Assembly: GCA_030054095.1 (NCBI GenBank)
Contig: JASGCO010000003.1
Location: forward strand, 124,001-188,000
Direction of reading: 5' to 3'
Origin: Sediminibacterium sp.
GTDB lineage: Bacteria > Bacteroidota > Bacteroidia > B-17B0 > Aurantibacillaceae
Length of the DNA stretch: 64,000 nt
Position 1 is the stretch's first letter. Each line of letters starts with the position of its first letter. The notes under the pieces are model-generated. The model saw nothing but the letters and a program-made list of their open reading frames with translations. It had not been told where the DNA came from and made no database searches. Position numbers and translations under genes: made by a program. Of the stretch, positions 44,661-54,531 are shown one piece after another.

Positions 44661-45852
44661 AGGAAACCGGAAATATATTACCTTATTTGCTGCCATTTTT
44701 TTAATGGTTATGGCGGGTCAATACTTCATTCCCAAACCGATTGACTGGAGACGTACTTATCAAAACAAAGATAAAATTCCGTTTGGCAGTTATGCCATTT
44801 TTAATTTACTGAACAATACCTTTACCAGAAACGTTACTACGAATAAACAAACCCTTTATAACCTCAACAACAGCAACCAGCCGAACAGTACACTGTTTAT
44901 TGCTAACGCCAGCATCAATTTTAACACCTCTGATCTGACAGCGCTGTTTTCGCTTCTAAACAAAGGGAACGATGTGTTTATTGCTGCCAATGAGATAGAA
45001 GGCGAACTGGCTGATACGTTTAAACTGGCCACCAGCGTGCGTTTCTATCCCTGGTTCGAACACCCGGATTCCCTGTTCTCAAAAGAAGGCATGCGCTTAA
45101 AACTTCTGGCAAAAAACGCTGTAAAGAAAGAATACGTTTACAATAAGGTAAGTTACGATTACGAATTCAGCAACTTCGATACAACACGCTTTTCAGTAGT
45201 ATCCGTTAATGAAGATAAAAATCCGGTACTCATTAAAACGAAAGTTGGAAAAGGAAATCTCTACTTTATGTCGGTTCCCGATGTATTCGGGAACTTTTAC
45301 ATTGTAAATCATCCGAACCGGTTTTACGCCTACGCTATTTTATCCTTATTAAACAAACCAACCTTTATCTGGGATGAGTATTATAAAACCTATAATGTAA
45401 AAAAAGATTCATTTCTGAAATTCATCCTCACCAGCGACGCGTTATATGCCGCCTGGATGATTCTTTTGATTACCGTTATCCTATACATGGTATTTGAAGG
45501 CCGAAGGCGGCAAAGGGCTATACCGGTTATTCCGCCTGTTACCAACACCACACTTGAATTTGTGAATGTGGTAAGTCACGTGTACTTTAACAGCAACAAC
45601 CATAAACACATTGCCGAAGAACGCATCCGGTACTTTTACGAAGATATCCGCCGCCGGTTTACCATTCCCACACATACCATTGATGATCATTTTTATCAAC
45701 TGCTGCACCAGCTATCGGGTGTAACACACAGCGATGTAAAACAATTATTTTCTTACTGCGAAAGAATTAAAAAATTTGAGGATCTTAACGAACCGGAACT
45801 GATTGAGCTTAACCGGTTAATTATTAATTTTAATAAAAACAGTTTACGATAA
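44653..45852 (+). CDS. DUF4350 domain protein
   Basis: The 399-residue protein has an N-terminal anchor helix (KYITLFAAIFLMVMAGQYF), a large extracytoplasmic DUF4350 domain with PFGSYAIFNLLNNTF and TLFIANASINFNTSDLTALF, a second transmembrane helix (about residue 265, LYAAWMILLITVILYMVF), and a cytoplasmic tail of ~120 residues. DUF4350 proteins occur with MoxR ATPases and DUF58 proteins, but their activity is not established. It overlaps the start of the moxR-like gene by one base (TAATG). Confidence 0.88.
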   Translation: MLKGNRKYITLFAAIFLMVMAGQYFIPKPIDWRRTYQNKDKIPFGSYAIFNLLNNTFTRNVTTNKQTLYNLNNSNQPNSTLFIANASINFNTSDLTALFSLLNKGNDVFIAANEIEGELADTFKLATSVRFYPWFEHPDSLFSKEGMRLKLLAKNAVKKEYVYNKVSYDYEFSNFDTTRFSVVSVNEDKNPVLIKTKVGKGNLYFMSVPDVFGNFYIVNHPNRFYAYAILSLLNKPTFIWDEYYKTYNVKKDSFLKFILTSDALYAAWMILLITVILYMVFEGRRRQRAIPVIPPVTNTTLEFVNVVSHVYFNSNNHKHIAEERIRYFYEDIRRRFTIPTHTIDDHFYQLLHQLSGVTHSDVKQLFSYCERIKKFEDLNEPELIELNRLIINFNKNSLR

Positions 45853-46826
45853 TGGAAAACCAATTTGAAAACCGGATTGATTTAACTGAACTTAGCAGCC
45901 GTACACAGGCGATTAAGACAGAAATAGGTAAACATATTTTCGGCCAGCAGGAATTAATTGATCTGCTGCTGATTGCTCTGTTTGCGAACGGACACGTGTT
46001 AATTGAAGGGGCTCCTGGCGTAGCCAAAACTCTTACCGCCAAGTTGCTGGCTCACACGCTGGATGTTAAATTCAAACGCATTCAGTTTACCCCCGATCTG
46101 ATGCCCGGCGATATTATTGGCACCAGTATTTTTAACGCCAAAACAACCGACTTTGAATTTAAACGGGGGCCATTGTTTGCCAACATTATTCTGGCCGATG
46201 AAATAAACCGTTCGCCCGCCAAAACTCAGGCCGCGTTGTTTGAAGCCATGGAAGAAAAACAGATTACCGTGGACGGCACTACCCATCAACTGGATGAACC
46301 TTTTATGGTACTGGCCACTCAAAATCCGATTGAACAGGAAGGCACCTATCGCTTACCGGAGGCTCAGCTGGATCGTTTTCTTTTTAAGATAAAGGTAGAT
46401 TATCCGGCTTTGGAATACGAAACCGCCATGTTGCAAAGTATTCACGAACAATCGGCCGTCATTGACCTGAATAGTATTGCCAAAATAATGAACCATCTTA
46501 ACCTGAACAACCTGCGTAAAGTAGTAGCAAAAGTGGTTGTAGAAAATCATCTGTTAAGCTACATGGCACAAATTGTTCAGGCTACCCGCAAAAATCCGGC
46601 CTTGTACCTGGGCGCTTCACCACGTGCCTCTATCGCCATTTTAAACGCTTCCAAAGCCTGTGCCTGTTTACAAAACCGCGATTTTGTAACACCCGATGAC
46701 ATTAAATACGTAACGCCTGCCATATTACGCCACAGGGTACAATTAACCCCGGAAAAAGAAATGGAAGGCATTGCGGTAGAAACCATTATTCAGCAACTTT
46801 TAGATAAAATTGAAGTACCACGTTAA
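45852..46826 (+). CDS. MoxR family AAA+ ATPase
   Basis: The 324-residue protein is a MoxR-type AAA+ ATPase: Walker A GAPGVAKT at about residues 55-62, Walker B NIILADEINRSP, GPLFANIILADE, a sensor region ATQNPIEQEGTY, and LPEAQLDRFLFK. MoxR proteins act as chaperone-like ATPases with VWA or DUF58 partners, often in envelope stress or enzyme activation. It lies in a string of overlapping genes with the DUF4350 and DUF58 genes, so it should function with them. Confidence 0.95.
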   Translation: MENQFENRIDLTELSSRTQAIKTEIGKHIFGQQELIDLLLIALFANGHVLIEGAPGVAKTLTAKLLAHTLDVKFKRIQFTPDLMPGDIIGTSIFNAKTTDFEFKRGPLFANIILADEINRSPAKTQAALFEAMEEKQITVDGTTHQLDEPFMVLATQNPIEQEGTYRLPEAQLDRFLFKIKVDYPALEYETAMLQSIHEQSAVIDLNSIAKIMNHLNLNNLRKVVAKVVVENHLLSYMAQIVQATRKNPALYLGASPRASIAILNASKACACLQNRDFVTPDDIKYVTPAILRHRVQLTPEKEMEGIAVETIIQQLLDKIEVPR

Positions 46827-48172
46827 TGGTAAGTGTATGGTGGAATAGCGTGCGGCGTATCCGGTTTACTAACAGAACCTATGGCATTGCCATTTTTCTT
46901 ATCCTGGGTTTTATTGCCAGCTATTTATTTCCGTCCATGTATCCATTTATGGTTACGCTGGCCTGGTTAAGTCTGTTCGCGTTTATTGCCGATACCTATA
47001 TCCTCTCCCGGCACCAGGCCATTGATGCCGTCCGGATTCCCAAATACCAGCGCTTAAGTAACGGGGATGTAAACACCATTGTACTCGAAATAGAAAACCG
47101 GTATACGTTTCCGGTAGATGTAACGGTAGTGGATGAATTACCGTTTCAGTTTCAGATCAGAAACTTTGAAATAAACACCAATCTGATTTCTGGAGAACGC
47201 CGGCAATTCAGTTACGAGTTAAGACCCCTGGAAAGAGGAGAATATCAGTTTGGACGTATTCACGCGTTTGTTACCACTAAACTGGGTTTATCGGAGAAAC
47301 ACTACAAACTACACGATGGCTTTCAGATGGCGTGTTACCCTTCCTTTATCAAACTCAGGCAATACGAACTACTGGCCATTAGTAACCGCCTGAGTGATCT
47401 GGGGATGAAAAAAATCAGGAAAGTAGGCCATAGTACTGAATTTGAACAGATCAAAGAATACGTTCAGGGCGACGACATCCGTACGATTAACTGGAAAGCC
47501 ACTGCCCGTAAAAGTCAGCTGATGGTGAACCATTATCGCGATGAACGTGCGCAACAGGTGTATTGCATTGTGGATATGGGACGCATTATGAAAATGCCGT
47601 TTGATGGATTAAGTTTGCTCGATTACGCGGTAAACGCATCACTGGTTTTAGGGCACGTAGCCTGGATTAAACAAGATAAACCGGGCCTCATTACCTTTTC
47701 GAACAGCGTACACCAAACTGTTGCCGCCGACCGTAAAGGCAATCAGCTACTTCGCCTGCAGGAAACCCTTTATAACGCGGCAAGCAATTTTGAAGAAAGT
47801 AATTACGAAGCCCTTTTAACCCGCTTACGGCATAAAGTAACACAACGTAGTTTACTCTTGCTGTTTACCAATTTTGAAACCCTTAATGGCTTAAAGCGCC
47901 AGCTAAAGTACCTGCGCCGCATGGCCAGTCAGCACCTGGTGGTGGTTATTTTCTTTGAGAATACAGAGCTTAACGATTTACTTCATAGCAAAGCAGACAG
48001 TACGTTTAAAATGTACGAGCAAACCATTGCACAAAAGTTTGACTACGAAAAACGGCAAATTACCAAAGAGCTGAGACAGTATGGCATTTTAAGCATTTAT
48101 ACATCGCCACAGCAGCTTACCGTAAACACATTAAACAAATATCTGGAGATTAAAACCAGAGGATTGATATAA
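46826..48172 (+). CDS. DUF58 domain protein
   Basis: The 448-residue protein has two N-terminal transmembrane helices (residues ~18-60) followed by a beta-rich region and a DUF58 domain with the signature EFEQIKEYVQGDDIRTINWK and ATARKSQLMVNHYRDERAQQ, then a VWA-like fold with YCIVDMGRIM that lacks a full MIDAS. It is the usual partner of MoxR ATPases. Its first base is shared with the last base of the MoxR-like stop (TAATGG), so it ends a translationally coupled operon of six genes. Confidence 0.93.
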   Translation: MVSVWWNSVRRIRFTNRTYGIAIFLILGFIASYLFPSMYPFMVTLAWLSLFAFIADTYILSRHQAIDAVRIPKYQRLSNGDVNTIVLEIENRYTFPVDVTVVDELPFQFQIRNFEINTNLISGERRQFSYELRPLERGEYQFGRIHAFVTTKLGLSEKHYKLHDGFQMACYPSFIKLRQYELLAISNRLSDLGMKKIRKVGHSTEFEQIKEYVQGDDIRTINWKATARKSQLMVNHYRDERAQQVYCIVDMGRIMKMPFDGLSLLDYAVNASLVLGHVAWIKQDKPGLITFSNSVHQTVAADRKGNQLLRLQETLYNAASNFEESNYEALLTRLRHKVTQRSLLLLFTNFETLNGLKRQLKYLRRMASQHLVVVIFFENTELNDLLHSKADSTFKMYEQTIAQKFDYEKRQITKELRQYGILSIYTSPQQLTVNTLNKYLEIKTRGLI

Positions 48173-48197
48173 TCACGTCTGCCAAACGAAATGGTTG

Positions 48198-48635
48198 CTA
48201 TCCTTCGCTTACAAATTGCTGAATGGTTTTCGCCAACTCTTCAGGGTCAACTGTTTCTATAGGATGCTTAGCATTCAGTACGGTAAACCGTTGCGCCTGT
48301 TTCAAATTTTCATAAACAAACTGCGTTTCCTGTTCGGTAACCATTGTATCGCCATCCGCAAGACCAAGAAGGACGTTATTACGAATACGCTGTAAACGTT
48401 CAGTCGTTAACAGGTTGTTATTTCCTAAACCAACCATTAATTCTCCGGTTTTATTCAGTAGTTCTATCCAGGCTTCGCCATGGCGTTCGTTTAGGGCTTG
48501 CGCAAATTTGGGGACTTTCTCTTGTATTGTGATGGGATCCAGCATCTTTATTTCTTTAGCGGCTATCTCGGGCGACCAATTAAATTTTGTACCCAGAGTA
48601 ATAATCTTCCCTAACAGGTTGGGTTGCCGAATAAC
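48198..48635 (-). pseudogene. Alpha/beta-hydrolase remnant lacking its N-terminal half
   Basis: The annotated-size frame from the ATG at 48545 encodes 115 residues, but the same frame is open to 48635, where it meets a TAG. The extra 30 codons (ending IITLGTKFNWSPEIAAKEIK) are typical of the post-nucleophile region of Bacteroidota alpha/beta hydrolases, and the rest (LLGLADGDTMVT with its conserved Asp, and NAKHPIETVDP holding the usual catalytic His position) is the C-terminal half. The nucleophile elbow and oxyanion region are missing. The frame ends against the 3' end of the DUF3667 gene, so it looks like a truncated pseudogene left by a rearrangement. Confidence 0.65.
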
Positions 48636-48657
48636 CTAATTCAACCAACTTAAATAA

Positions 48658-49416
48658 TTAAACCCAACTCTCTAAGAAAAATATTATTGAAACACCAATA
48701 ACCAGAACACCTCCCATTAAAATATAAGCATAACTCACCAACAGGACTCTTAAATAGTATTTTAAATTGTTCAGAAAAGAAAAGTACATCCACCCCCTTA
48801 ACACAAAATCAATGCTTATGTTCACTAAACTTAATAATACCGGATCCCTTTCAAATCCAAACATAAAGCATAAAATAACAATTAATAGATAAACAAATGT
48901 TACCTGTCCGGAAACATAAGCATTCAATACTAGATGTTCCGCAAAATTCCTCTTGGTAATGGCAAAAGCCCAGTAAGACCCAAAAGAAACCAATGGTAAC
49001 ATCAGTATATTGCCGTAAGCATAGTATTTCTCCATCCAATGGAGCAAACTAACTATCCATAAAAGACTTTCGGACTCATAACTTATTTTAACACTAACCG
49101 GAGAGTTATTTCCCCAAAAACCGTTCAATAAAGCATAAACCGTTGCGATAATGAACGCGAAAGCAAATGGTTTAAAATACGCGATACGTTTTCCTTCCAA
49201 ATAATCACGGATAGCATTTCCAGGACGAAAAAACAACTCGTTGATAGTAAATAAAATTCCCTTATCTACATGAAAGAGTCCGTGTTGAATCTCGTGTAGT
49301 ATAGACTTAAAATTAATCTTATGAACGCTTCTGCTTTGCCCGCAGTTTCCACAATAATTTCCACCAGCCGGAAACCCGCAATTTTTGCAGACAATCGTTT
49401 CTTTAACATGCCTCAT
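48658..49416 (-). CDS. DUF3667 membrane protein with zinc ribbon
   Basis: The 252-residue protein starts with a likely zinc ribbon (CKNCGFPAGGNYCGNCGQ, about residues 10-27), then the DUF3667 motif HEIQHGLFHVDKGILFTINEL and FFRPGNAIRDYLEGKR. At least four transmembrane helices occupy the C-terminal part. Function is unknown for the family, which is common in Bacteroidota. The stop lies 23 bases from the remnant hydrolase, which suggests that this gene or a flanking event truncated it. Confidence 0.9.
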   Translation of the reverse strand: MRHVKETIVCKNCGFPAGGNYCGNCGQSRSVHKINFKSILHEIQHGLFHVDKGILFTINELFFRPGNAIRDYLEGKRIAYFKPFAFAFIIATVYALLNGFWGNNSPVSVKISYESESLLWIVSLLHWMEKYYAYGNILMLPLVSFGSYWAFAITKRNFAEHLVLNAYVSGQVTFVYLLIVILCFMFGFERDPVLLSLVNISIDFVLRGWMYFSFLNNLKYYLRVLLVSYAYILMGGVLVIGVSIIFFLESWV

Positions 49417-49472
49417 AAAACTCAGCTAACTGAACATTTAAATACATCCATCTATTTCTATTCCCGTTATAT

Positions 49473-50390
49473 CTACTGTACTCGCCTTTCGCCATACGAA
49501 CACATCCCTACATTAAATAACCCAGTTACTTTAATAGCGTCCTTTGTAGCCGGAGTGATATTAGAAATCATATTGGACTGAATCACAGCGAAAGGCCCAC
49601 CATTATCAGCCATCTTGGCTCCCAGTTCAAGAAAATCATAAACATACTTACTTATACCATGGATTTCGACTCTGGCTACATCGCCCTTGTTAAGAAGATC
49701 ACTCTTTCCATTAACTTCCGCTACCCAAATATCCTCAGCAAAATAATCTCCATCAAACTCATTATTATGTCCGAAGTGAGTGATACTCAAACTGGATAAA
49801 GCGTTATAAAACTTACCATTCTTAAATGTTTTAATCCAATAATAATCAGGATTACCACCTTTAATATCCGTTGCGTTTAACATGAGTTTATAACCTGATC
49901 CGTTTACAACTACTCCTTTGTCATCTTTCTCCTCCTCTTTGTATTGCAAATAAACAGAATCTATTTTTGCTGTTCGCCTTCCATCTGTTCGACCTATATA
50001 AACACTTTCGTTATACTTTACTTCCAGTTCATAATTATGCCCACTATAAACGACGGTGTCATTTACTCCTGGAACAAATCTATAATTCCCTCCACCATTA
50101 TTTTCTGTGAAGGTGAATATTCTTCCGTTGGTAAGATCTTTTACTTTAACCGATGCGCCGCTAATAGCAGAGGGCAATTTCCCACTAAAATAACTATCGG
50201 CCATTGTCAAACGTATGGTTTGGGCTTCCCGTAAATTATTAATAAAAGCGTCTATAACAACAAGCTTTTCCTGTTTTTCTATTGTTATTTGTACTCTATC
50301 CTCACAAGCTGTAACCATAACAGTTAAGGCAAGCACCAAAACTATTTTTACACTTAACTTCCTATATACTTTATTAAATACACTCATCAT
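49473..50390 (-). CDS. DUF4249 lipoprotein, partner of TonB-dependent receptor
   Basis: The 305-residue protein has a lipobox ending MVTAC (cysteine near residue 29) followed by a beta-rich DUF4249 domain with KLVVIDAFINN near the start, ISGASVKVKDLTNGRIFTF, and a long C-terminal segment. DUF4249 lipoproteins are typically paired with a TonB-dependent receptor and are thought to act as outer-membrane surface partners in nutrient uptake, though the substrate class is not known. The start is 19 bases after the end of the receptor gene, so the two should be one transcript. It ends just upstream of the DUF3667 gene. Confidence 0.9.
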   Translation of the reverse strand: MMSVFNKVYRKLSVKIVLVLALTVMVTACEDRVQITIEKQEKLVVIDAFINNLREAQTIRLTMADSYFSGKLPSAISGASVKVKDLTNGRIFTFTENNGGGNYRFVPGVNDTVVYSGHNYELEVKYNESVYIGRTDGRRTAKIDSVYLQYKEEEKDDKGVVVNGSGYKLMLNATDIKGGNPDYYWIKTFKNGKFYNALSSLSITHFGHNNEFDGDYFAEDIWVAEVNGKSDLLNKGDVARVEIHGISKYVYDFLELGAKMADNGGPFAVIQSNMISNITPATKDAIKVTGLFNVGMCSYGERRVQ

Positions 50391-50409
50391 AACTTTATTT
50401 TATAGGTTA

Positions 50410-52767
50410 TCAAAATTTAAAATTATAAGTAACTGCAGGCACTATAGAACCGATCATTGACAATCGTATAGCCTCATTATCAATGGGGTCGTTGGTGTTA
50501 GGATTTTTCCTGAAATAAATTGAGAAGGCATTCCGTCGGTTATAAACATTATAAACACTAACAGCAAGAGACTGTTTAAAACGTCTGGTTTCATTCTTCT
50601 TAAAATCGTAAGTCAATCCCAAATCAAGCCTGTGATAGGGTGTTACTCTGTAGTTACTTCTCTCTCCCGTGCTATTATATGGTAAATAATAGCCCTGAAC
50701 CTCTATTTTACTATCCGGGAATGTTGCAGGTACACCGCTTAAATAGACAATAGTGGAACTAATTGTCAAACGTTTAGAAAGTTCAAACATAAGTACCGCA
50801 TTTACATTATGCGTTCGGTCATATCTACTTAGGTACCATTCATTATTACTTAAGCCTTGTATTTTACGTTCGGTTCTTGACCAAGTATAGCTTATCCAAC
50901 CTGTAAATTTCCCCTTATTCTTCTTAACATAAAACTCTGCACCATAGGCCTGTCCTATACCTTGCAAAAGATCGGCCTCCAGATACTTGTTCCCAAGAAC
51001 ATTTGAGTTGTCTATAAAATCAAGTTGATTCTGGAGGTATTTATAATAGATTTCGACAGAAGTCTCATAGGCATTTTCCTTCAAATTTTTAAAATATCCG
51101 AGAGACCACTGATCTGCTATGAGTGGTTTTATATTATTGGTAGCTGGCATGTAAATATCCAAAGGACTTGAGGCTGCTGAATTTGAAGCAATCTGCAAGT
51201 ACTGAGCGCTTCTTGAGTAATTTGACTTAACAGAACTCGATTCATTCAGAACATAACTAACTCCGACACGGGGTTCGGGTACATGGTAAAATTTAATAGA
51301 TTGACCATCTTTATACTCCGTTTCTTTGACGAGAATTTTACTTCTATTTTCCAGCGTATCTCGGAAGGTATATGCCTTTCCTTTCCCTAAATAATTATAC
51401 AATGACCACCGGATACCATATTGCGCAGATAGCTTTTCACTAATTTTCTGTTCATTATTTACATAAAAGGCATATTCTAACGCATATTGTTTATCAATAG
51501 TAAACTTACTTGTGCTATTTACTTTTTTAATATTAAAACTTGTTTCGCCGGGACTAAACACATAGTAAATAGCTTGTCCACCATAGCGCAGAATATTACG
51601 GGAATTATAGAAGTAGGAAAAATCCGATTTAAAACTATAGTTAATTATACTCGCTAACCAGCTAAATTCAAACGCTTTATCTGAATACTTAAGATTATAA
51701 TTGTACTTACTGTAGAAAAGTGTTACGTTCGAAAAAAGTTTGCTGCTAAAAATATGATTCCAACGAAGTGTTGTTGTTGCATTACCATAGCTAAAATTAA
51801 ACCCCTGACCAAATACATCCTTACCCGTATATCCACTTAAAAACACTGTATTCTTTTCGTTTACCTTCCAGTTTAATTTCGCTGTTAAATCATAAAAATA
51901 AAATTTTGCATCTTTCATAGACTTTAAAAATGGTCTGGCTAGTACATCAATATAACTTCTTCGACCCGCAATTATAAAACTTGCTTTATCCTTAACTATA
52001 GGCGCCTCTACGCTTAACCTGCTAAAAATTGTGCCAACGCCCCCATTCAATTCCAATTGCTTACTATTTCCTTCTTTCATCCTTATATCAAGTACCGACG
52101 ACGTTCTACCACCGTACTGAGCAGGGATCGCTCCTTTCATTAACTTCACGTCTTTAACCGCATCTGGATTAAATACTGAAAAAAATCCAAATAGATGCGA
52201 TGTATTGTACACAGGCGCCTCATCGAGTAAAACCAGATTTTGATCAATATTCCCCCCCCTAACATTAAATCCCGTGGCTCCTTCACCTGCACTTGTTACT
52301 CCCGGCAATGTTTGAATGCTTTTAATTACATCTACTTCGCCCATCAAAGCCGGCATTTTTTGTATTGTTTGCATATCCAGCCGCTCAACGCCCATTTCGA
52401 TCTTTTTAATATTTTCAGCCTCCTTATCAGCAGTTACAACTATTTCATCCAGTAACTGTCCCTCCTCTGGTAAACTAACGTCCACTTTTTTATTATCCAG
52501 CAAATCAATTTCCAAGTTCCTGGGTTTATACCCTATATACTGGATAACCAGTGTATGTTTTCCTTCGGGCAACGTTAACGAGTAAAATCCGTATTCATTA
52601 GCCGATGTTCCAATAGTTGTACCTTGTTTAGAAACAGTAGCACCAATTAAGGCCTCTCCATCTGCTTCCGACTTAACATATCCACTGATAGTGTATTTTC
52701 TTTGACTGAAGACCGCACCTGATATTAGTAACATTAAAATGAATGTGTTTCTCTTTACCACTTCCAT
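50410..52767 (-). CDS. TonB-dependent outer membrane receptor
   Basis: I prefer the ATG at 52767 (MEVVKRNTFILMLLISGAVF, a good signal peptide); a start at 52803 adds 12 residues. After the signal comes a carboxypeptidase-like regulatory domain (YTISGYVKSEADGEALIGA to about residue 95), a plug domain with TLPGVTSAGEGATGFNVRGG and NQNLVLLDEAPVYN-like sequence, and the beta-barrel up to the terminal VPAVTYNFKF. No secretin/TonB short N-terminal domain or FecR partner is visible. It probably imports a nutrient with the DUF4249 protein encoded 19 bases downstream; the substrate cannot be read from sequence. Confidence 0.93.
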   Translation of the reverse strand: MEVVKRNTFILMLLISGAVFSQRKYTISGYVKSEADGEALIGATVSKQGTTIGTSANEYGFYSLTLPEGKHTLVIQYIGYKPRNLEIDLLDNKKVDVSLPEEGQLLDEIVVTADKEAENIKKIEMGVERLDMQTIQKMPALMGEVDVIKSIQTLPGVTSAGEGATGFNVRGGNIDQNLVLLDEAPVYNTSHLFGFFSVFNPDAVKDVKLMKGAIPAQYGGRTSSVLDIRMKEGNSKQLELNGGVGTIFSRLSVEAPIVKDKASFIIAGRRSYIDVLARPFLKSMKDAKFYFYDLTAKLNWKVNEKNTVFLSGYTGKDVFGQGFNFSYGNATTTLRWNHIFSSKLFSNVTLFYSKYNYNLKYSDKAFEFSWLASIINYSFKSDFSYFYNSRNILRYGGQAIYYVFSPGETSFNIKKVNSTSKFTIDKQYALEYAFYVNNEQKISEKLSAQYGIRWSLYNYLGKGKAYTFRDTLENRSKILVKETEYKDGQSIKFYHVPEPRVGVSYVLNESSSVKSNYSRSAQYLQIASNSAASSPLDIYMPATNNIKPLIADQWSLGYFKNLKENAYETSVEIYYKYLQNQLDFIDNSNVLGNKYLEADLLQGIGQAYGAEFYVKKNKGKFTGWISYTWSRTERKIQGLSNNEWYLSRYDRTHNVNAVLMFELSKRLTISSTIVYLSGVPATFPDSKIEVQGYYLPYNSTGERSNYRVTPYHRLDLGLTYDFKKNETRRFKQSLAVSVYNVYNRRNAFSIYFRKNPNTNDPIDNEAIRLSMIGSIVPAVTYNFKF

Positions 52768-52803
52768 CTTTTCCCGATAATATTTTACATAATTATTACT
52801 CAT

Positions 52804-53094
52804 ACTTTTAACTATTTACTATAAAACTGTAAACACATATCAGCAGTTAAAAAACAAACTGCATTCATTAAATAATTGATTCTTTATTGTTTCTATCAGT
52901 TATTAATTAAGGGGCGGATTAACTAAAAACTAAAATAGACGGCAAATAAATAAACTCTGCTCAAACCATAAAATACCCCCCTGGCAGTATATTTGAAAAT
53001 AAAAACCGATAGAAGTCCATTTAAAAATATTTTTTAAATCGTTACATACAACCTAATAAACTTAACTTGCCAACAAATTAAAAAAGAGTATACT
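52804..53094. other. Divergent intergenic region with a candidate -7 box for the chitinase gene
   Basis: This 290-base AT-rich stretch separates the divergent TonB receptor and chitinase genes. On the plus strand TATATTTG at 52988-52995 matches the -7 consensus TAnnTTTG exactly, about 100 bases before the chitinase ATG, but I see no TTG at the right spacing upstream. The chitinase leader ends in the A-rich AAAAAAGAG-type sequence typical of the phylum. No clear promoter was found for the receptor. Confidence 0.4.
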
Positions 53095-54387
53095 ATGAAA
53101 AAACTACAATTCCTCATTTTACTTTTACCATATCTGGTTAAGCCTCAATCTCATTCTCTTATTGGATACTGGCATAACTGGAACGCTTCAAGTGCTCCCT
53201 ATATTCCTCTTACGCAGGTTGATTCAAGATACAATGTTATTGAAGTTTCATTCGCGGAGCCTTTAACTTCTACTAACATGAACATGCAGTTTACACCGGA
53301 TGGCGTTACCCCAGCAGTGCTTACTTCTCAAGTGCAACAATTACAAGCTCAGGGGCGAAAAGTGCTTATTAGTATTGGGGGTGCAAACGCGGTTATTGAT
53401 CTCAACTCTACCGTTAACAAAACAGCATTTATCTCGACCATGACAAGCATCTTAACGACTTATGGATTCGATGGAATAGATATTGACATCGAACATGGCA
53501 GTTCTGTTACCTCTACTGGCGGAACATTAAATGCGCCTACCAACATAGCAACCATCAATCTTATTGATGCCATTAAACAAATCATGATCAATTACCGAGC
53601 AGCATATAATAAGAAAATGATGCTAACCATGGCACCTGAAACTGCGTTTGTGCAGGGAGGAAAATCGGCATTTGGAGGCATTTGGGGTGGTTATTTACCC
53701 ATTATACACGGGTTAAGAGATTCTCTCGATATACTGCAGGTACAGTTATACAATAGCGGATCAATGATAGCAAATGACAACAACTCATATTCTCAGGGAA
53801 CAGCGGATTTTATAGTGTCTATGACCGAAATGTTAATTCAGGGATTTAACACTTCCGGAGGAATGTTTGTTGGACTACCTGCCAATAAGATTGCTATTGG
53901 ATTGCCTGCCTGCCCTTTAGCCGCTGGCGGCGGTTATACTTCGCCCGCTGTAGTAAAATCTGCTATTGATTACCTAAGGGGTCTTGGGCCAAAACCTGGT
54001 TCTTACACGAGAGTGAGTACGACAGGATACCCTAATCTACTCGGGATGATGACATGGAGCATTAACTGGGATGCTGTTGCAAATTGTGCCAGCAGCTACG
54101 AATATGCCAATAGCTTTCAAACAATATTCATGACTCCTACACATGTTCAAAATGTAAGTACTGAATATTCCGACATAAAAATATTTCCGAATCCATCATC
54201 TGGCATTTTCAAAATTCTACGTTCCAACTCATCCGATTATAAGAAACTAAAGGTATATAATTGTCTGGGTGAAGTTGTCGCAGAGGCTAGTATTGGCGAA
54301 AAAAGTGAAATAGATCTTTCCAATCTTGCATCTGGTATTTATACATTAGCCACTGAAGATAAAAACTTCAAACTTATTAAAGAATAA
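53095..54387 (+). CDS. GH18 chitinase-like protein with T9SS sorting domain
   Basis: The 430-residue protein has a short signal peptide (residues 1-~17), a GH18 catalytic domain starting SLIGYWHNWN, and the family motif FDGIDIDIEHG (DxxDxDxE) around residue 125-135; the last Glu of the motif is the proton donor. LMMTMAPE-like MMLTMAPETAF and MMTWSINWD are further GH18 strands. The C-terminus from about residue 355 (KIFPNPSSGIFKILRS through LASGIYTLAT) is a type A T9SS sorting domain. It should be a secreted or surface chitinase or related endo-N-acetylglucosaminidase; GH18 includes both. It is followed by the PNGase F-like gene 144 bases later. Confidence 0.92.
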   Translation: MKKLQFLILLLPYLVKPQSHSLIGYWHNWNASSAPYIPLTQVDSRYNVIEVSFAEPLTSTNMNMQFTPDGVTPAVLTSQVQQLQAQGRKVLISIGGANAVIDLNSTVNKTAFISTMTSILTTYGFDGIDIDIEHGSSVTSTGGTLNAPTNIATINLIDAIKQIMINYRAAYNKKMMLTMAPETAFVQGGKSAFGGIWGGYLPIIHGLRDSLDILQVQLYNSGSMIANDNNSYSQGTADFIVSMTEMLIQGFNTSGGMFVGLPANKIAIGLPACPLAAGGGYTSPAVVKSAIDYLRGLGPKPGSYTRVSTTGYPNLLGMMTWSINWDAVANCASSYEYANSFQTIFMTPTHVQNVSTEYSDIKIFPNPSSGIFKILRSNSSDYKKLKVYNCLGEVVAEASIGEKSEIDLSNLASGIYTLATEDKNFKLIKE

Positions 54388-54430
54388 CCGAGTTATAAGG
54401 TTTAAAAATATAAGATTTAGCGCGTCCAGA

Positions 54431-54450
54431 GTGTTATTAATGGATAACAC
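54431..54450. other. Short inverted repeat between chitinase and PNGase F-like genes
   Basis: GTGTTAT (54431-54437) and ATAACAC (54444-54450) are perfect complements around a 6-base loop. There is no T tract, so it is not a typical terminator; it could be a regulator site or a chance palindrome. Confidence 0.3.
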
Positions 54451-54531
54451 GAAGCTACTGTTATTTATACATACCGAAAAATCACTTTAAAAGACAAGGC
54501 GTACAGGCGTTATAACTGTGCATAACATCAT

